A DNA stretch of 64,000 nucleotides from Nymphaea colorata (GCF_008831285.2 NC_045149.1:1800001-1864000), one strand, 5' to 3'; positions 12,501 to 23,402 are shown, counted from the first letter of the stretch. The notes: generated from the letters alone by a model not told the origin. Program-made: numbers and translations.

Positions 12501-12764
12501 CGAGTTGCAGAAAAGATGAGTTCACAAACTCCCTTCTCCGGCCACAGAGGTAGAGGAACCATCTGCGAGAGATACTCGTTCCCTTCCAGAAGACAACTTA
12601 TACTCATGAAACAATTTAGGGTTACCCGTCATGTGGTGAGTAGTACCACTGTCCACAATCCATTCCCCCACACAAGAGTTACCTTTATCCCCTACAATGG
12701 CAAGAGCATGATTAGCCTGTATCTCATCTGATGCCTCAACCTGATTGACATTGACCTGACCCAA
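9424..12764 (-). pseudogene. Copia C pol: protease, integrase, RT and RNase H, several frame breaks
   Basis: Protease: WIVDSGTTHHMTGN (about 12625-12665). GAG-pre-integrase/HHCC: WHERLGHLPFG then CDVCQFAKH (12230-12350). Integrase core: LVHSDVWGPS, TFRSDNAREH and QNGVAERKNHQLL (11860-12190), with DPTTGRVYVTRDVTF at its C-terminal end (about 11515-11560). RT: WTDAMKEEMEALRRNMTWEVVE, QLDVKNVFLNGDLEEEVHM and LLVYVDDMIVTGAD (YVDD at about 10452-10464). RNase H: YSDADWAGCVD (about 9945-9975), with the terminal tail TADALTKVL at about 9590. Frames change near 12810, 11380, 10470 and 10290, and the RNase H middle is degraded between 9630 and 9930. This element cannot make its own proteins. Confidence 0.92.
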
Positions 12765-12772
12765 ATAAGCCC

Positions 12773-13699
12773 TCAGTTCCCGAAGTTTATCAGGAGAAAT
12801 GGAGACCTTTCCTCCACTAGATTTTGTCTCACAGTCGGCTTCCCATTAGACGACTTCCCTTTGTTACCCTTTTTCTCTGGATGAAGATCCCAACAGAAAT
12901 CCACAGTATGACCATTCTTCTTGCAGTGAGTACATCTACGAAGAGATCTAGTAGTGCCTCCAGGACCCCGACTAACAAGAGCAGATCTCTCATTATATGA
13001 CATGAGATCTCTCTTTCCCCCAGAAGTAACCAGCCTCCTTTGTTCTTCAGCTTCAACACGAGAATACACATCTTCAATACCTGACACTTCTCCTGAATTC
13101 AGAATCTAGCTTCTAACACCTTCAAACTCATCATTTAAACCAGCTAAAAAGAGGAACACCCTATTTTCCCACTCTTTAGCAACATAAAGTGCCTGATCTT
13201 GAGGACAATGCCAATTAATATCAGAATAATAGTCAAGATCCTCCCACTTGGCCTTCAAAGCCCCATAATAATCTGCAACAGATAAGCACCCTTGATGAAT
13301 TCCATAGACAGTCTTCATTAGTTGGTAAGTCCGGATAGCTGTTTTATTCTGGCCATACATTTGCTCCAGAACCACCCACATGTCTCTAGCAGTTTTCTTC
13401 CGAAGAATAAGGGGTTGGATATCAACGGAAACAGAGTTGACAATCCAAGTTTTTACTTGATTATCCTCAAGAAACCAAGTGTCCCACAAACCACTTGTCT
13501 CTGCCGGTTCAGGTTTCCTTCCATTGATATAGGCAATCCAACCGCGGCCTGCAATCCCCATAGTCATAGCGGCCGACCACGGGAGATAGTTCTCCTTGGT
13601 AAGACGAATAGTAGTGACTTGAACGGGAACATTCTCAGTTCTATAAGCCCCGATTTCAGATTGATCAGTGTTGACGGTGGACGAGGAAGACGCTGCCAT
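12773..13699 (-). pseudogene. Copia C gag with zinc knuckle, one in-frame stop
   Basis: Starts at ATG 13697-13699 (MAASSSSTVNTDQ). The UBN2-type gag body includes RLTKENYLPWSAAMTMGIAG, VNSVSVDIQPLILRKKTARDMWVVLEQMYG and AGLNDEFEGVRS. A stop follows at 13106-13108. Reading resumes in the same frame to a canonical knuckle CTHCKKNGHTVDFCWDLHP (about 12895-12950), which binds element RNA in the capsid. A frameshift near 12810 separates it from protease. Confidence 0.9.
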
Positions 13700-14538
13700 A
13701 ATTACAGACCAGCCCTACACCGAGAGCAAAAAAAAAAAAAGAACAGCAGAGAGAGCAGCGGACGCCGGACGGAGAGGATGCCGCCGGTGGAGGTAGAAGG
13801 CGAAGAGGATGCTGCCGGTGGAGAGAGCAGCGGCGAGAGCAGTGGAAAGGCACCAACGGCAGACAACTCTGGACAGCAGGGCAGCAATCCAGTAGCGGAA
13901 GGACACCAAAGCAGAGAAGGCAGGGTCGGGCAGCCAGGGCAGAGCAGACGGAGAAGGGGGAAAACGACGGGAGACCAGCAGGGGGCGACAAGGGAGTCGA
14001 TGTCGTTGGACGACTTACAGGAATAATCGGGCCAAAAACAGGGACTCCACCATAGTAGAAACAGTGTTGACGACGGGCGACACAGGGACTCCACCGGGCG
14101 ATGGAGTAAAGACGGGCGACACAGTTGGTGACGCTGGCGGCGACAGCAACAGTGTTCTCAGGCGATGCAGCCAGAAGATGCACCGTGGCACAACAGCCTT
14201 TGTCAGGGTCCACCGGAACTTCACAGCGGCAAGCAGGGCAGAAACAGAGTCTCTGGAAAGAACTCCAGAGGGCGTCGAGGCGTCGCCGGAATTCCAACGG
14301 CGTCGAGTGAGTCGCTGGAATAGACGCCGGAACTCCAACGGTGTCGAGTGAGTCGCTGGAATAGACGCCGGAACACCAATGGCGTCGGACGATGACCACG
14401 TCGGGCAACGAACACTAACGGCAACGGTATGTGAGTGGAACCGTCGGGCGATGGTCAATGAACAGTGCCGGCACGAGTCCTCCTCTCACATGGCCACAAC
14501 AAAAACAAAACGCGAATCAGTCACGCCGGAACTTTACG
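13700..14538 (-). other. GC-rich untranslated leader of copia C with tandem repeats
   Basis: Lies between the primer site and the gag start. It is unusually GC-rich compared with the rest of the element and is therefore open in several frames; those ORFs look incidental. A 41-bp unit containing GACGCCGGAACTCCAACGG repeats about 2.5 times at about 14275-14385. An A-run lies at 13729-13740 just upstream of gag. Confidence 0.7.
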
Positions 14539-14794
14539 ACTCTGATACCATGTAGAAACACGAAGATCAAGAACAAAGGAATACGATGAACATGATGTAA
14601 CGTGGAAAAACCCTCAGCAAGAGGAAAAAACCCACAGACGAGGAGGAACTGGCGCCCAGTAGCTACCAGACTCTCTCTCTCTTAAAATTTTCATCAACTC
14701 TTAAGATTAGGGTTTACAATGATATAAGTATGCCCAAACTAGGACATACTGGATCGGGTCCAGACCCGAACCCATACACCAAGATCCATCAACA
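14539..14794 (-). repeat. 5' LTR and primer binding site of copia C
   Basis: LTR 14551-14794. On the minus strand it is followed directly by TGGTATCAGAGTCG, a plant initiator tRNA-Met primer site with the usual zero spacing. Confidence 0.94.
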
Positions 14795-14799
14795 GAAAC

Positions 14800-15735
14800 A
14801 AATGACCTTGCTGCCTTATTGTCACGCCTGACCTGTTTTCCCTTGTTCTCAGGGTTATGCCAACATTCTGACTTCACATGACCTCTCTTATTGCAATAAA
14901 AACAAGTAGGGATCTTTCATGGTACATTTGCCTGTGCATTTGTGTTAGGTGTAGGAAGGATACCTCTCCCCATCCCTGCCTGTGAGTTTCAAACTCTTGG
15001 ATGACTTCCTTGCAAAGCATGGGTCCTAGTGACCAACACATTGTGACTGTCAGAATGAACTAATTCATGTCGCTGTACACGACTCGCATCATGCTAAACC
15101 AATTTTGCTTTCAGGTCTTCAAAGAGGGAAGAACAGACAATACCTCTAAAACAGTGCAGAAAACATCAAATTCTGGCTCCAATCCACTCAAAGCCTGTTG
15201 TACCTTGTCCTTGTCACTAACTGGATGCCCTATGATGGCAAGCTGATCGCCGACGTTTTTTATCTCATATATACATATATTCCAAGACTGATCGTGTGCC
15301 TTGCTTGATATCCTGAAATTGCCTCTTGAGTTGTAGAAATCTCGCTTCTGATACTTGAGAATACGTAGTAGCAAGAATATTCCACAACTCAAGTGCTGAA
15401 AGATCATCATCAACACCCGCCAAAACTTCCTCTGATAGTGTGGAGGTGATATAAGCAACGAGAGATTGATCATGAGCCATCCACATCTCATATTCAGGAA
15501 TGATTTCTGCAATGGTCTCTTGAACTTGCCCTGCAGCATTCTTCACCTCTCGCATAATCCATTCAGGTGGCATAGGTGTGGTGCCATTGAGATGTCCATA
15601 GAGACTATGACTTTTGATGAACGAGACTATTTGATGTTTCCATGTCAAATAATTGGTATGATTTAGCTTTTGTGAGATAAGTTGAGAGAGGAAATTGGAC
15701 GACAAGATGCTGGAATTGCGGTGGAATAGATGCAA
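14800..15735 (-). pseudogene. Copia B gag, upstream half
   Basis: Minus-strand gag with NFLSQLISQKLNHTNYLTWK, VAYITSTLSEEVLAGVDDD and ALELWNILATTYSQVSEARF (15265-15735). The frame then shifts at about 15280-15310 to HPVSDKDKVQQALSGLEPEF (15111-15240). A canonical knuckle CFYCNKRGHVKSECW lies at 14865-14911. The sequence runs up to the C insertion point and resumes at 9262. No clear ATG opens the ORF (the first in-frame start-like codon is TTG), so the initiator may be mutated. Confidence 0.87.
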
Positions 15736-16014
15736 TAATCAGAAAATAGAGGGAAAATAGAAATTTTGAGACTAGGGTTAGGTGGCCGACGGTAGGGCAG
15801 ATTAGGACAGATGAGGGCAGACGGAAGGGTTAGGGCAGATAGTAGGATTAGAGCAGATTAGGGAAGACGATAAGATTAGGGCAGATGGTAGGATTAGGGC
15901 AAAAAGTTTGGGGATTAGGTTAGGACAAAAATTTAGAGATTAAGACAGAAAATAGAGATTTGAGGATTAGGGCAGAAAAGAAACAAAGATTAGGGCAGAA
16001 ATTAGAGATAAGAA
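15736..16014 (-). other. Leader of copia B with degenerate short repeats
   Basis: Between primer site and gag lies a run of imperfect repeats of a GATTAGGGCAGA-like unit, about ten degenerate copies at 15790-16000. No coding potential is seen. Confidence 0.65.
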
Positions 16015-16310
16015 GCTCTGATACCATGTAAGATTTTGATATCTAATACCAAACCACCGATGAAGTTAGATGCAAGAGGAGGAAGAGAGAAGTGGGTTGC
16101 ACGTCCAAGCAAGAGAGAGATGAAAGAGAGCATCAACAAATGACGTCTGCCTCTTGTTATCATTATATACTAATCACGATTTAGGGTACATCATAAAATA
16201 CACAAAATAACATTAAGATTTACAAGTATGCCACCCCCCATGATGTGTTGGGCGTGTGGATCAAATGGGTCGGGTCTGGGTGACCCGATCCATATTGTAC
16301 AAACTTAACA
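16015..16310 (-). repeat. 5' LTR and primer binding site of copia B
   Basis: LTR 16027-16310, plus-strand ends TGTAAGATTTTG and AAACTTAACA. The minus-strand primer site TGGTATCAGAGCT ends at 16026. The target duplication TTGTG follows at 16311-16315. Confidence 0.93.
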
Positions 16311-16315
16311 TTGTG

Positions 16316-17034
16316 CACTTCGTCCTCCTCCTCCAAATGAGGCAAGTGCAGATGGCTAAGAATCATTTGTAGATGGAGGAAGGGTAACAACCAATCTATT
16401 TAGCTTGTTGAAGGCCTTATCTAGATCGGGAAAATTTGATCGTGTAAGCATTTGAGCTGTGGCTGCTGAGTAATCTAATGACAATCCAGCTAGAAATTCA
16501 ACAACAATCATTTGCTCTATGTGAGACTTGAGACAATGCTTGTAGGGAGGTTTTAAGAAATTCATCTTTTCATAAGCAAACTTCAGTTTTGTAAAATAAT
16601 CGGTTAAATTCTATGTCACCTTGCTGCATTTGTAACAATTCTTGTTGAACTTGTAGAATTTTGTTGATGTTCTTGTCTTGGGAGTACGTTTGTCGGAGAG
16701 AATTCCACATAGCTTTAACTGTACTACAATAGCAAAGCCCTGTAGCAATTTGAGGCTGAGTGTTATTCATAAGCCAAACACTAATTATGTTCTTTTCTTT
16801 CTCCCACTGTGCATACTTGCCAATTTTCTTTACTGGCTCATCTTCCTCCAGAATATATTTCTTCCCGTGTCCAACAATTGACAGCATGAAGGTTCTAGCC
16901 CATACATCATAGTTAGATCCATCGAGTTTGATAGTAGATCCAAAAGAAAATGGATTTGAGAAAGCTTTGTACTCTGCACCAGCATTAGTTTGCTTATTTC
17001 CAGATTCAGTTTGTAGAAATTTATTGGCAGCCAA
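16316..17034 (-). pseudogene. Copia A gag, upstream half
   Basis: Minus strand: SNPFSFGSTIKLDGSNYDVW, MWNSLRQTYSQDKNINKILQ and LLQMQQGDIEFNRLFY (16570-17034), a UBN2-type gag. After a frame change near 16590 come YEKMNFLKPPYKHC, EFLAGLSLDYSAATAQML and RSNFPDLDKAFNKL (16356-16580). The first start-like codon is TTG at 17032-17034 and no upstream ATG is seen. Element B interrupts it at 16310/16316 and the zinc knuckle continues at 5730. Confidence 0.88.
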
Positions 17035-17465
17035 GATAAAACCTCGAAGAAAGAAAAATCTGGAAGTCTATGAACAAATCCTTATGTAATTATGAATTAC
17101 CCTTGAATGAAAGACAATAGATACTCTGATCGACCAGTAACTCCCAGTGAACAAAACTTTAGCTCTTTATCTCAGCAACTCCACGACAGGTGCACATTTG
17201 CAGGCAGCGATTACTTCAGATTCATATCTTCAAGCAATCAACAACTATCCACATATGCTTGAAGTTCCACCAACGACCTTAGTTACAATGGGTTAGGGTT
17301 TCTGATGATGTAGACATATTTCTGATAGTACCATAACCCTCAACATGCTGAGAAGAACCTTTTTCAGCCAAAAGAAAGATTATCAGCGCCCATGTGTTGA
17401 TGAAGGATAAGAGAATTAAGAAGGCTCAGCAACTTAAAACAGCGTCAGTAGGGTCCCAAGACTGT

Positions 17466-17713
17466 CTGCTTTGATACCATGTTGTGCTTAACGTTAAACG
17501 AGCAAGAAAGAAGATGGGACAGGAGATAAGCAAGAGAAGCTAGAGAGGAGAGAAAGAGAGAGAAAAGGAAGTCATAGCTTTCTGCTACACCTCGACTAGA
17601 TTAAAAGATCTAATTAGGGTTATGTCTAACCCCTTACATAAAGAGTCCAGTAAATAATTAAAAATTCAAAGAACTTCCTAATAATAAGTTTCAAAATACA
17701 GAAAACGTCAACA
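17466..17713 (-). repeat. 5' LTR and primer binding site of copia A
   Basis: Primer site at 17466-17479 (minus strand TGGTATCAAAGCAG). The LTR runs from 17480 (plus strand TGTTGTGCTTAACG) to about 17713 (...GTCAACA), about 234 bp. No second copy exists in the window because the 3' end of A is lost, so the outer boundary rests on the terminal TG/CA alone. Confidence 0.8.
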
Positions 17714-18494
17714 CCAGCATGTTTTCTCAACAAATTGAATCAGACAGGTAATGATTCAGCTGAAGCAGTGATGAATTGAAAAAAATTATTCTGTGCAGCT
17801 TTTAGAAAAATAAAAAGGAAAAAGCTTAAAAAAATTTAAAATAAAAGCAGCTTGAAAATTAAGATATTTAAAAATGAAAATGTATGACATGTAGCACACT
17901 TGGACCGGACAGTGGGTTGAATCAACTTGCCACCAATTTGATTCTAATTGGATGATTCAGGCCATTTTTGACAATCCTGGGTATTATGATACAACATAAC
18001 GTACATTCTGGTCTTTAGAAGTAGACTGCTAATAACAGTGCTTTTTAGCCTCTCATTTGTGTTATGTGGTAATAAGGATATTGTGTAGGTTGATTATCAT
18101 GAATTCTTTAACGTTGTCTTCTGTTTGACTTATCTGGATTTTGGGGTCTTGCCATTTCTGTCCCTTACTCTTCTCTTTATCCTTTATCTTGGCTTGCCTT
18201 TTTCTTTGGTCCTCCGCTTTATCTTGTTTTCCTCTCCATGCGTATTAGAAGCAACACTGCAAGTTTTTATAAACTGTGGTCTTATATTTACTACTCTAAT
18301 AGAAGCCTAGTTTCAATAACTTGGTTTCCGTCCGTTCTTGTATGATGCATGTTATAGCAATATGTCGCTGGATAAATTTCTAAGGTACCACGGAGAATTA
18401 GGTTTTTGAATCATGTTGTGGTTTATTATTGTGGTTATTCACTTGAAATAAGTTCTGGTTCTCTAATCTCGTGGTTTTCAAAATTACATCCCAG
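17714..18494 (+). other. Probable DOHH intron, no exon recognised
   Basis: AT-rich sequence between element A and the first visible DOHH exon. It ends with the acceptor TTACATCCCAG at 18484-18494. No earlier DOHH exon could be found here by translation. Confidence 0.6.
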
Positions 18495-19787
18495 GTTGCA
18501 TTTGTCCTGGGGCAACTACAGGATAGAACTGCTTCCCTTGCATTAGCGGAGATACTTAAAAAAAAGGATGAGCATCCAATGGTCAGACATGAAGCTGCTG
18601 AAGCCCTTGGCTCAATTGCCGGTATGCTTTGAGAAATAGGCAGTTTTGTTTGTTATATTTTGGAATATGGGAGATATTTTGGCCCTTCAATCTATTTATG
18701 ATGTCTAAGATTCTACAGATGGCAGAGACTTTCCCTATGCCAATCTGGCAATGGACTGGAAACGTAAAGTTCCAATACTTCAGACATGCACAAAATGCCA
18801 GTCTAGAACCCGTTAGCAGGGAACTCTAGATCTAAAATGCCGCAGTCAGTAATGTGAATCCCCTTCTATGACCTTAAAGATTTGAAAGAATGTGTGTCTC
18901 ATCTTTAAAATCCAGTTACTGGCCTTTCCAAGAAGGGCCAGAGGTATTGCCAGCCTTTCCCATCATAGATCCACTTTTTGTTGAAGTTCCAATTAGAATT
19001 AAAAATGAGCGAGCATCCAATTGTTTTCAGCGTTTTTTTCGAGATGCAGACATCAACGTAGAAAATGACATTTCCACTGTAGTTATTTGAGGCTAAATAC
19101 CACTCTGGAATGAAGGTTTATTGGCTTTTAAGAACAGAATCTATCCCCTCTGTTGGATGTTCTTGTGGTTGTACTTCTCAGGCTTCACGGGAAAATCATT
19201 CTTGGGGAAAGGATACATGAGTTTTCTAACCTGTCTTGCAAATACTGCATGTTCTTCAATATGAAACTGTTGGGTTCGTCATGGTTTCATTCTTTACATA
19301 TATCATTATTTAACGTGATGCTAGTACTTTGTAGTAACCATATGTTTCCAGTCAAAGTTTTCCCTTTTTACTTAGTACGAGAACCATTTTTGCTTCCAAA
19401 TAGTTAGCATCTGACTTTGGTTTTAGGAGGATTTTCTATTATAAAACTTCTGCATGTCGTGTCATATTCATTGCTTATCCTTAATGAGTGCATCGTCGAT
19501 GGTGTTGGTTAAGTTCTACAAAAGTTTGATTAATTGTTTGTTCATCATTGGATTGTAGATTGTGAAAGCATTTCACTTCTTGAGACATTCATAAGGGATC
19601 CTGAACCTATTGTTTCTCAAAGCTGTGAAGTTGCACTCAGCATACTAGAATTTGAAAGATGTGGCAAACCCTTTGAGGTAATCTTACTATTTCTGAATTC
19701 TGGATTATCGAGGTTTTGAGAAAAAAGAAATGCTAACAAAGTGCTTCCCTTCAGTTCTTTTACATGCAGGCACCAGAAGTGAACTAA
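18495..19787 (+). CDS. DOHH: Deoxyhypusine hydroxylase, last three exons
   Basis: DOHH hydroxylates the deoxyhypusine residue of eIF5A, the last step in hypusine synthesis, using a di-iron centre held by four His-Glu pairs in HEAT-like repeats. Three exons read without error. 18495-18621 gives [20 protein letters not shown] and [16 protein letters not shown], which carries one metal-binding His-Glu pair. 19559-19677 gives [20 protein letters not shown] and [17 protein letters not shown]. 19755-19787 gives [10 protein letters not shown] and a TAA stop. All junctions have AG acceptors and GT donors with matching phase (a G from exon one joins AT in exon two). Together they form about the last 93 residues of a roughly 300-residue family. 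Upstream exons are absent from the window. The gene is probably functional with its 5' part left of position 1, though a 3' fragment cannot be excluded. Confidence 0.9.
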
Positions 19788-20434
19788 TGAACTGATGCCT
19801 CTCAGTCTGTGGATCCTTCTCTGCAATTTTCTCCATATCAACCATATGAGATCTGTCCTTATCTGCCAACATCCAAGTTTTATGTGTTTCCTGGCCAGAT
19901 ATGTCTCGAAGTTTTCAATTACAAATTTTCCTTGAAGCATCAGCCAGCCAATCAACTTGGACCCTGACTGTTGATGTGGTAGTTTGTTTTTGTGATTACA
20001 TTTATCATCTCTTACTTTCATAGTTGATGAGTTCTGGTTCATACTTCAATGGACGTACAATATACTAATTTGATGAAATTGAGATATAATAGTGACATAC
20101 ATCTGCTCAAGTTATCTTCATCTTACATATGCATCCATTGTGTTGATTTTGCAAGGCAGCAGATGTGTTCCTTTTGTGGCCATATTGGTTCTCCAAAGTC
20201 ATTGAGAGATGACAAAAATTAGTATTTTTGCGCTGCTTGTACAGGGAAGTTTGGCAACTCCAGGCCAGGTCGTCAACGATAGTTGGGAGTTTGGTACATT
20301 TTTTTATCTTCAAGGCTTTGTATGTGCCCTGGTTCGATCTTTTAGTTTAGAAGTCAGTGTCTAGTAAATGTGTGACCCTCTGGCCTGGTGGAGAAAACAT
20401 TTTCACATTTTCTTTTCTTTTTCTTTTTCTTTAT

Positions 20435-20499
<65 letters not shown>

Positions 20500-22849
20500 T
20501 GTACACGTCATGTGTGACCCCTGGGCTGGTGACACAATTTTTTTTCTTTTTTGGGTCATGTGAAACATTTGAAGAGAAAATTTACCTCCAACAGTGGGCC
20601 GCTCAAGCAATGGGTTGCAGCTTTAATTAAAAAGTACAGCGTACTGAATGGATATCAAAAGGCTTTCTTAAAGGAAGAGAACAAAAGATGAAAATGTCGA
20701 AGTCAGCTCGAGCCAGGTTGAAGCAGTGCTCTTATTTAATTCGGTTCTCCCTTTGTTACAACGAACACGGCTTACAACAACGGGCTTCTCTCGTCTCCGG
20801 GTCAGCTTTCACACCAAAGTCTTGCAGGTGGTTAAGCAAAATTGGTACAATTATGAAGATAACCGTGGCCAAAAATTGGTTCCCCGTGTTCCTTGAAGTT
20901 GAAAAGAACGCCTAGTAGATGTTTGGTTTTCAACGGCTTCATAACTCCCCAGCATTCATTAATTAAGCACGTAAAAGTCCCTTGGATGCTCACGAAAAGG
21001 GCCAGATTCCCCAATGTTTACACGAGCACAGACGATCTCCGCCATCACCTCTGAACTTTATGAACAAATTAATTCCGTTTGTTCCTGTTTAAATTCAAAG
21101 AGAGATCAAGGAACACTGTACCTTAAGTAATTATTGATCAATTATGATATACCAACTTGCATAGTAGTAAGTAAATTAATACGCGCGTACGTCCTCTGCT
21201 AAACGTTGAAAAACCTCAGAAGTCGCTGCGTGCTCATAGACCAGTGAAGAATGTGAGAAAGATCACAGGTGGTCTTTCTGGCACCCTAGCAGTTGATCCA
21301 GACCCTTCCTGTCCACATTGCCAAATATTTATTATGCATTAAATTGGCTTGGCCGAACCGGAGGCACGTTGGCCTATGTAATTGGTTGAAATTCTTCGTG
21401 GACCTTGGGCCCTTTAATTTCTACAATGTGGACAAAAGATACCGAACTTTGGCAATTAGATGTGAGGAGAAGCTTTTATTTTGTTTGTTCTTAATAGTCA
21501 AGGTGGCAGCAACCAATCAATTGTGGGGGGTAATCTGGTGAGGTACCCAAGCCAGGTTTGGATTCTTATGAGAAATCTCACGCTACCCACATGATAATTT
21601 GGAAGGTGGGAAATTTAGTTTACTATTATTTCTTCTTTCCTCTTCAATTGGAATCTTCTTAGTGACCTGCGTTGAAGAGTACGACAGGAATTGACACATG
21701 CTGCAGCTCATTATGTTTGGCATCTAACCGCCTTTTTATAGTGAGGGTGCCCAAAGGATAGAATTGCCAACCAAGTGCAGCTACTATTTGTAGCGATCTT
21801 CAGTAGCCATCAGTCCAATGACTCGAGTGTTTTTGTGCTCAAATTTGTCAAGATACCAGGCTGAGTGCATGTTTGATTGTAGCAATTAATTGGAAGTTCC
21901 CAACAAATGGATGTTTCCTTGCGTGAGAGGATTAATTAAAACCGTTGTTGTCAAAATCGCTTATTAATTTGAACATAATTAATAAGAGGACACTGCAATA
22001 GATTTATTGATTCATGTTACCATTATCTAATTCGCTTCTCAAATTGATGAGAAGCTAGCGGTAGGTTTTACATCCTATTCAACAGATTGAATCCTGCGAA
22101 CTCTTCAATTAATTCGATTGAACGCTTCCCTTGACAGATTTTTTGAGATTTTCGTATTTGACATTTTTTAGATTTTCAGAGATGAAAAGATACTTATAAT
22201 TGCTCAAATCGATGACTTTTCCAATTCAAATCGGTGGGGAAGGTTTTGCAAATGCTTCCAGTCCTTCAGAAACCAATTTTGACACCAATTTTTGTGAATA
22301 ATTAATTGATGTTTTGTAGCAGGTTAGGCACCTGACTTTTTTTCTTTTCATTGTTTGCTATCCGGTAAAACCTCAACGATCCGGTGAGACTTTCCTCGTT
22401 TGATTCACATACTTTCCCCTCAAACTAAGCCGTTCTGTTGGTAGACTTCGAGGGATGTATTTGCCGAGTGGAACAAACAAGCACAAAAGCATGGCTTAGC
22501 TCCAGGTTTAAAAGCTCAAGGCTACAACCCCACGGACCAACCTATATTGGTGTGGGCTTGTATGGGGCAGCTGTGCACATGGACCTACGTAGTTTGTTTT
22601 ATTTACATGTTGCTTCCCCTACATAATTTAATTTATTACTTATTCATATCCCTCAAATTTAAGATTTTTTTTATGTTAGTGCTCCTCAACCACAAATTTC
22701 CGACTCTCCCACTGTCTACGACTGATGCTGGACTTCTGCTTGTGTAAGGGAATGATGCCCACTGGATTATGGCCCCACTGCCCTACGGGTTAGGGCCTAC
22801 AAGCCAGTTATGCATGACAACCCCTTCTGAGCTGTCAGGGGAAGCATAG
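19788..22849. other. DOHH 3' flank and intergenic DNA, no gene recognised
   Basis: The first few hundred bases are probably 3' UTR. ORFs here are short and unrelated to known families. The (TA)n tract at 20438-20495 is flanked by two related segments (TGTGACCCTCTGG at about 20370 and TGTGACCCCTGGG at about 20512). Confidence 0.5.
20438..20495. repeat. (TA)n microsatellite
   Basis: About 29 uninterrupted TA units preceded by a pyrimidine-rich stretch. The ORFs that cross it encode only Tyr-Ile repeats and are not genes. Confidence 0.98.
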
Positions 22850-22863
22850 CGCGCACGCGCACG

Positions 22864-22949
<86 letters not shown>

Positions 22950-22974
22950 TAGAGAGAGAGAGAGAGAGAGAGAT
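22850..22974. repeat. Compound microsatellite (CG/CA)n(TA)n(GA)n
   Basis: About 98 bp of strict purine-pyrimidine alternation (CG and CA units, then TA units to about 22948) followed by about 11 GA units. Such alternation is a classic Z-DNA-prone sequence. Confidence 0.97.
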
Positions 22975-23331
22975 GGTATAATTTAGACACTTAAATTGAA
23001 GGTAAAATCAGACCCTTTAATTTTTGCTAAAAGTTATTTTAAATAAAATACAAACATGCTAATATATTTGTAAAAACTATTTTCATATAAAACATGCTTT
23101 GAATCAAGTTGTTTTTATGAAAAATGTTGATTTTTCTATCATCCAAAGGTTGATGTTATGAAAGCTATTCTTTTTTGCTAAAAACACTATTAAGACCCAA
23201 AAAATTGAATATATTTTGCATAAACCAATCCTTATGATCAAATTGGTAAGGTTAAATTAAAAAAAAAAACACTTTAAATATCATATTTAAAGGGTCTGAT
23301 TTTTTTTCCTAACTATAGGATTGGTTTCTAC

Positions 23332-23399
<68 letters not shown>
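22908..23399. mobile_element. Fold-back (MITE-like) element bounded by (TA)n(GA)n ends
   Basis: The two ends are inverted copies. The left reads (TA)n(GA)n, a short spacer, then AAAATCAGACCCTTTAA at 23005-23021. The right, read in reverse, is (TA)n(GA)n, a spacer, then the same 17 bases at 23286-23302. The centre is AT-rich, with no ORF. Small elements sitting inside TA microsatellites (the Micron type of rice) are known. A chance pairing of the microsatellites is possible, but the shared unique 17-mer argues against it. Confidence 0.6.
23335..23399. repeat. (TC)n(TA)n microsatellite
   Basis: About 14 TC units followed by about 18 TA units. This is the mirror of the tract at 22908-22974. Confidence 0.97.

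Positions 23400-23402
<3 letters not shown>

Larger units (their letters stand above)
9268..14794 (-). mobile_element. Copia element C, innermost member of the nest
   Basis: Full-length minus-strand copia element of 5,527 bp with two 244-bp LTRs (9268-9511, 14551-14794) and a perfect 5-bp target duplication GAAAC (9263-9267 and 14795-14799). The primer site is at 14539-14550, and the polypurine tract is at 9512-9525 (plus strand CTCCCCCTCAAG). Domain order is gag, protease, integrase, RT, RNase H. It is coding-defective but structurally complete. About nine LTR differences in 244 bp suggest an insertion of intermediate age. Confidence 0.96.
5736..16310 (-). mobile_element. Copia element B, nested in A and hosting C
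   Basis: Complete minus-strand copia element bounded by LTRs 5736-6008 and 16027-16310 and flanked by the 5-bp duplication TTGTG (5731-5735 and 16311-16315). The primer site is at 16015-16026 (minus strand TGGTATCAGAGC type, complementary to plant initiator tRNA-Met). The polypurine tract is at about 6009-6025. Its gag-protease is interrupted by element C with duplication GAAAC. Without C, B would be about 5.0 kb. Confidence 0.93.
3395..17713 (-). mobile_element. Copia element A, outermost member of a three-level nest (3' truncated)
   Basis: Minus-strand Ty1/copia element whose gag is split by element B. Gag N-terminus and 5' LTR lie at 16316-17713; zinc knuckle, integrase and RT lie at 3395-5730. 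Removing B with one TTGTG copy makes the gag reading resume. The 3' part (most of RT, RNase H, 3' LTR) is missing: RT stops at about 3400 against hAT sequence. Many stops and shifts make A the oldest copia of the nest. Confidence 0.88.

Noticed and set aside
13322-14408. Long ORFs on both strands in the leader of copia C (234 and 247 codons)
   Set aside because: GC-rich leader with few stop codons in any frame; no domain, low-complexity Ser/Pro/Arg composition, and overlap with the gag start.
20357-20630. ORFs across the (TA)n tract
   Set aside because: They encode a Tyr-Ile repeat only, from the microsatellite.
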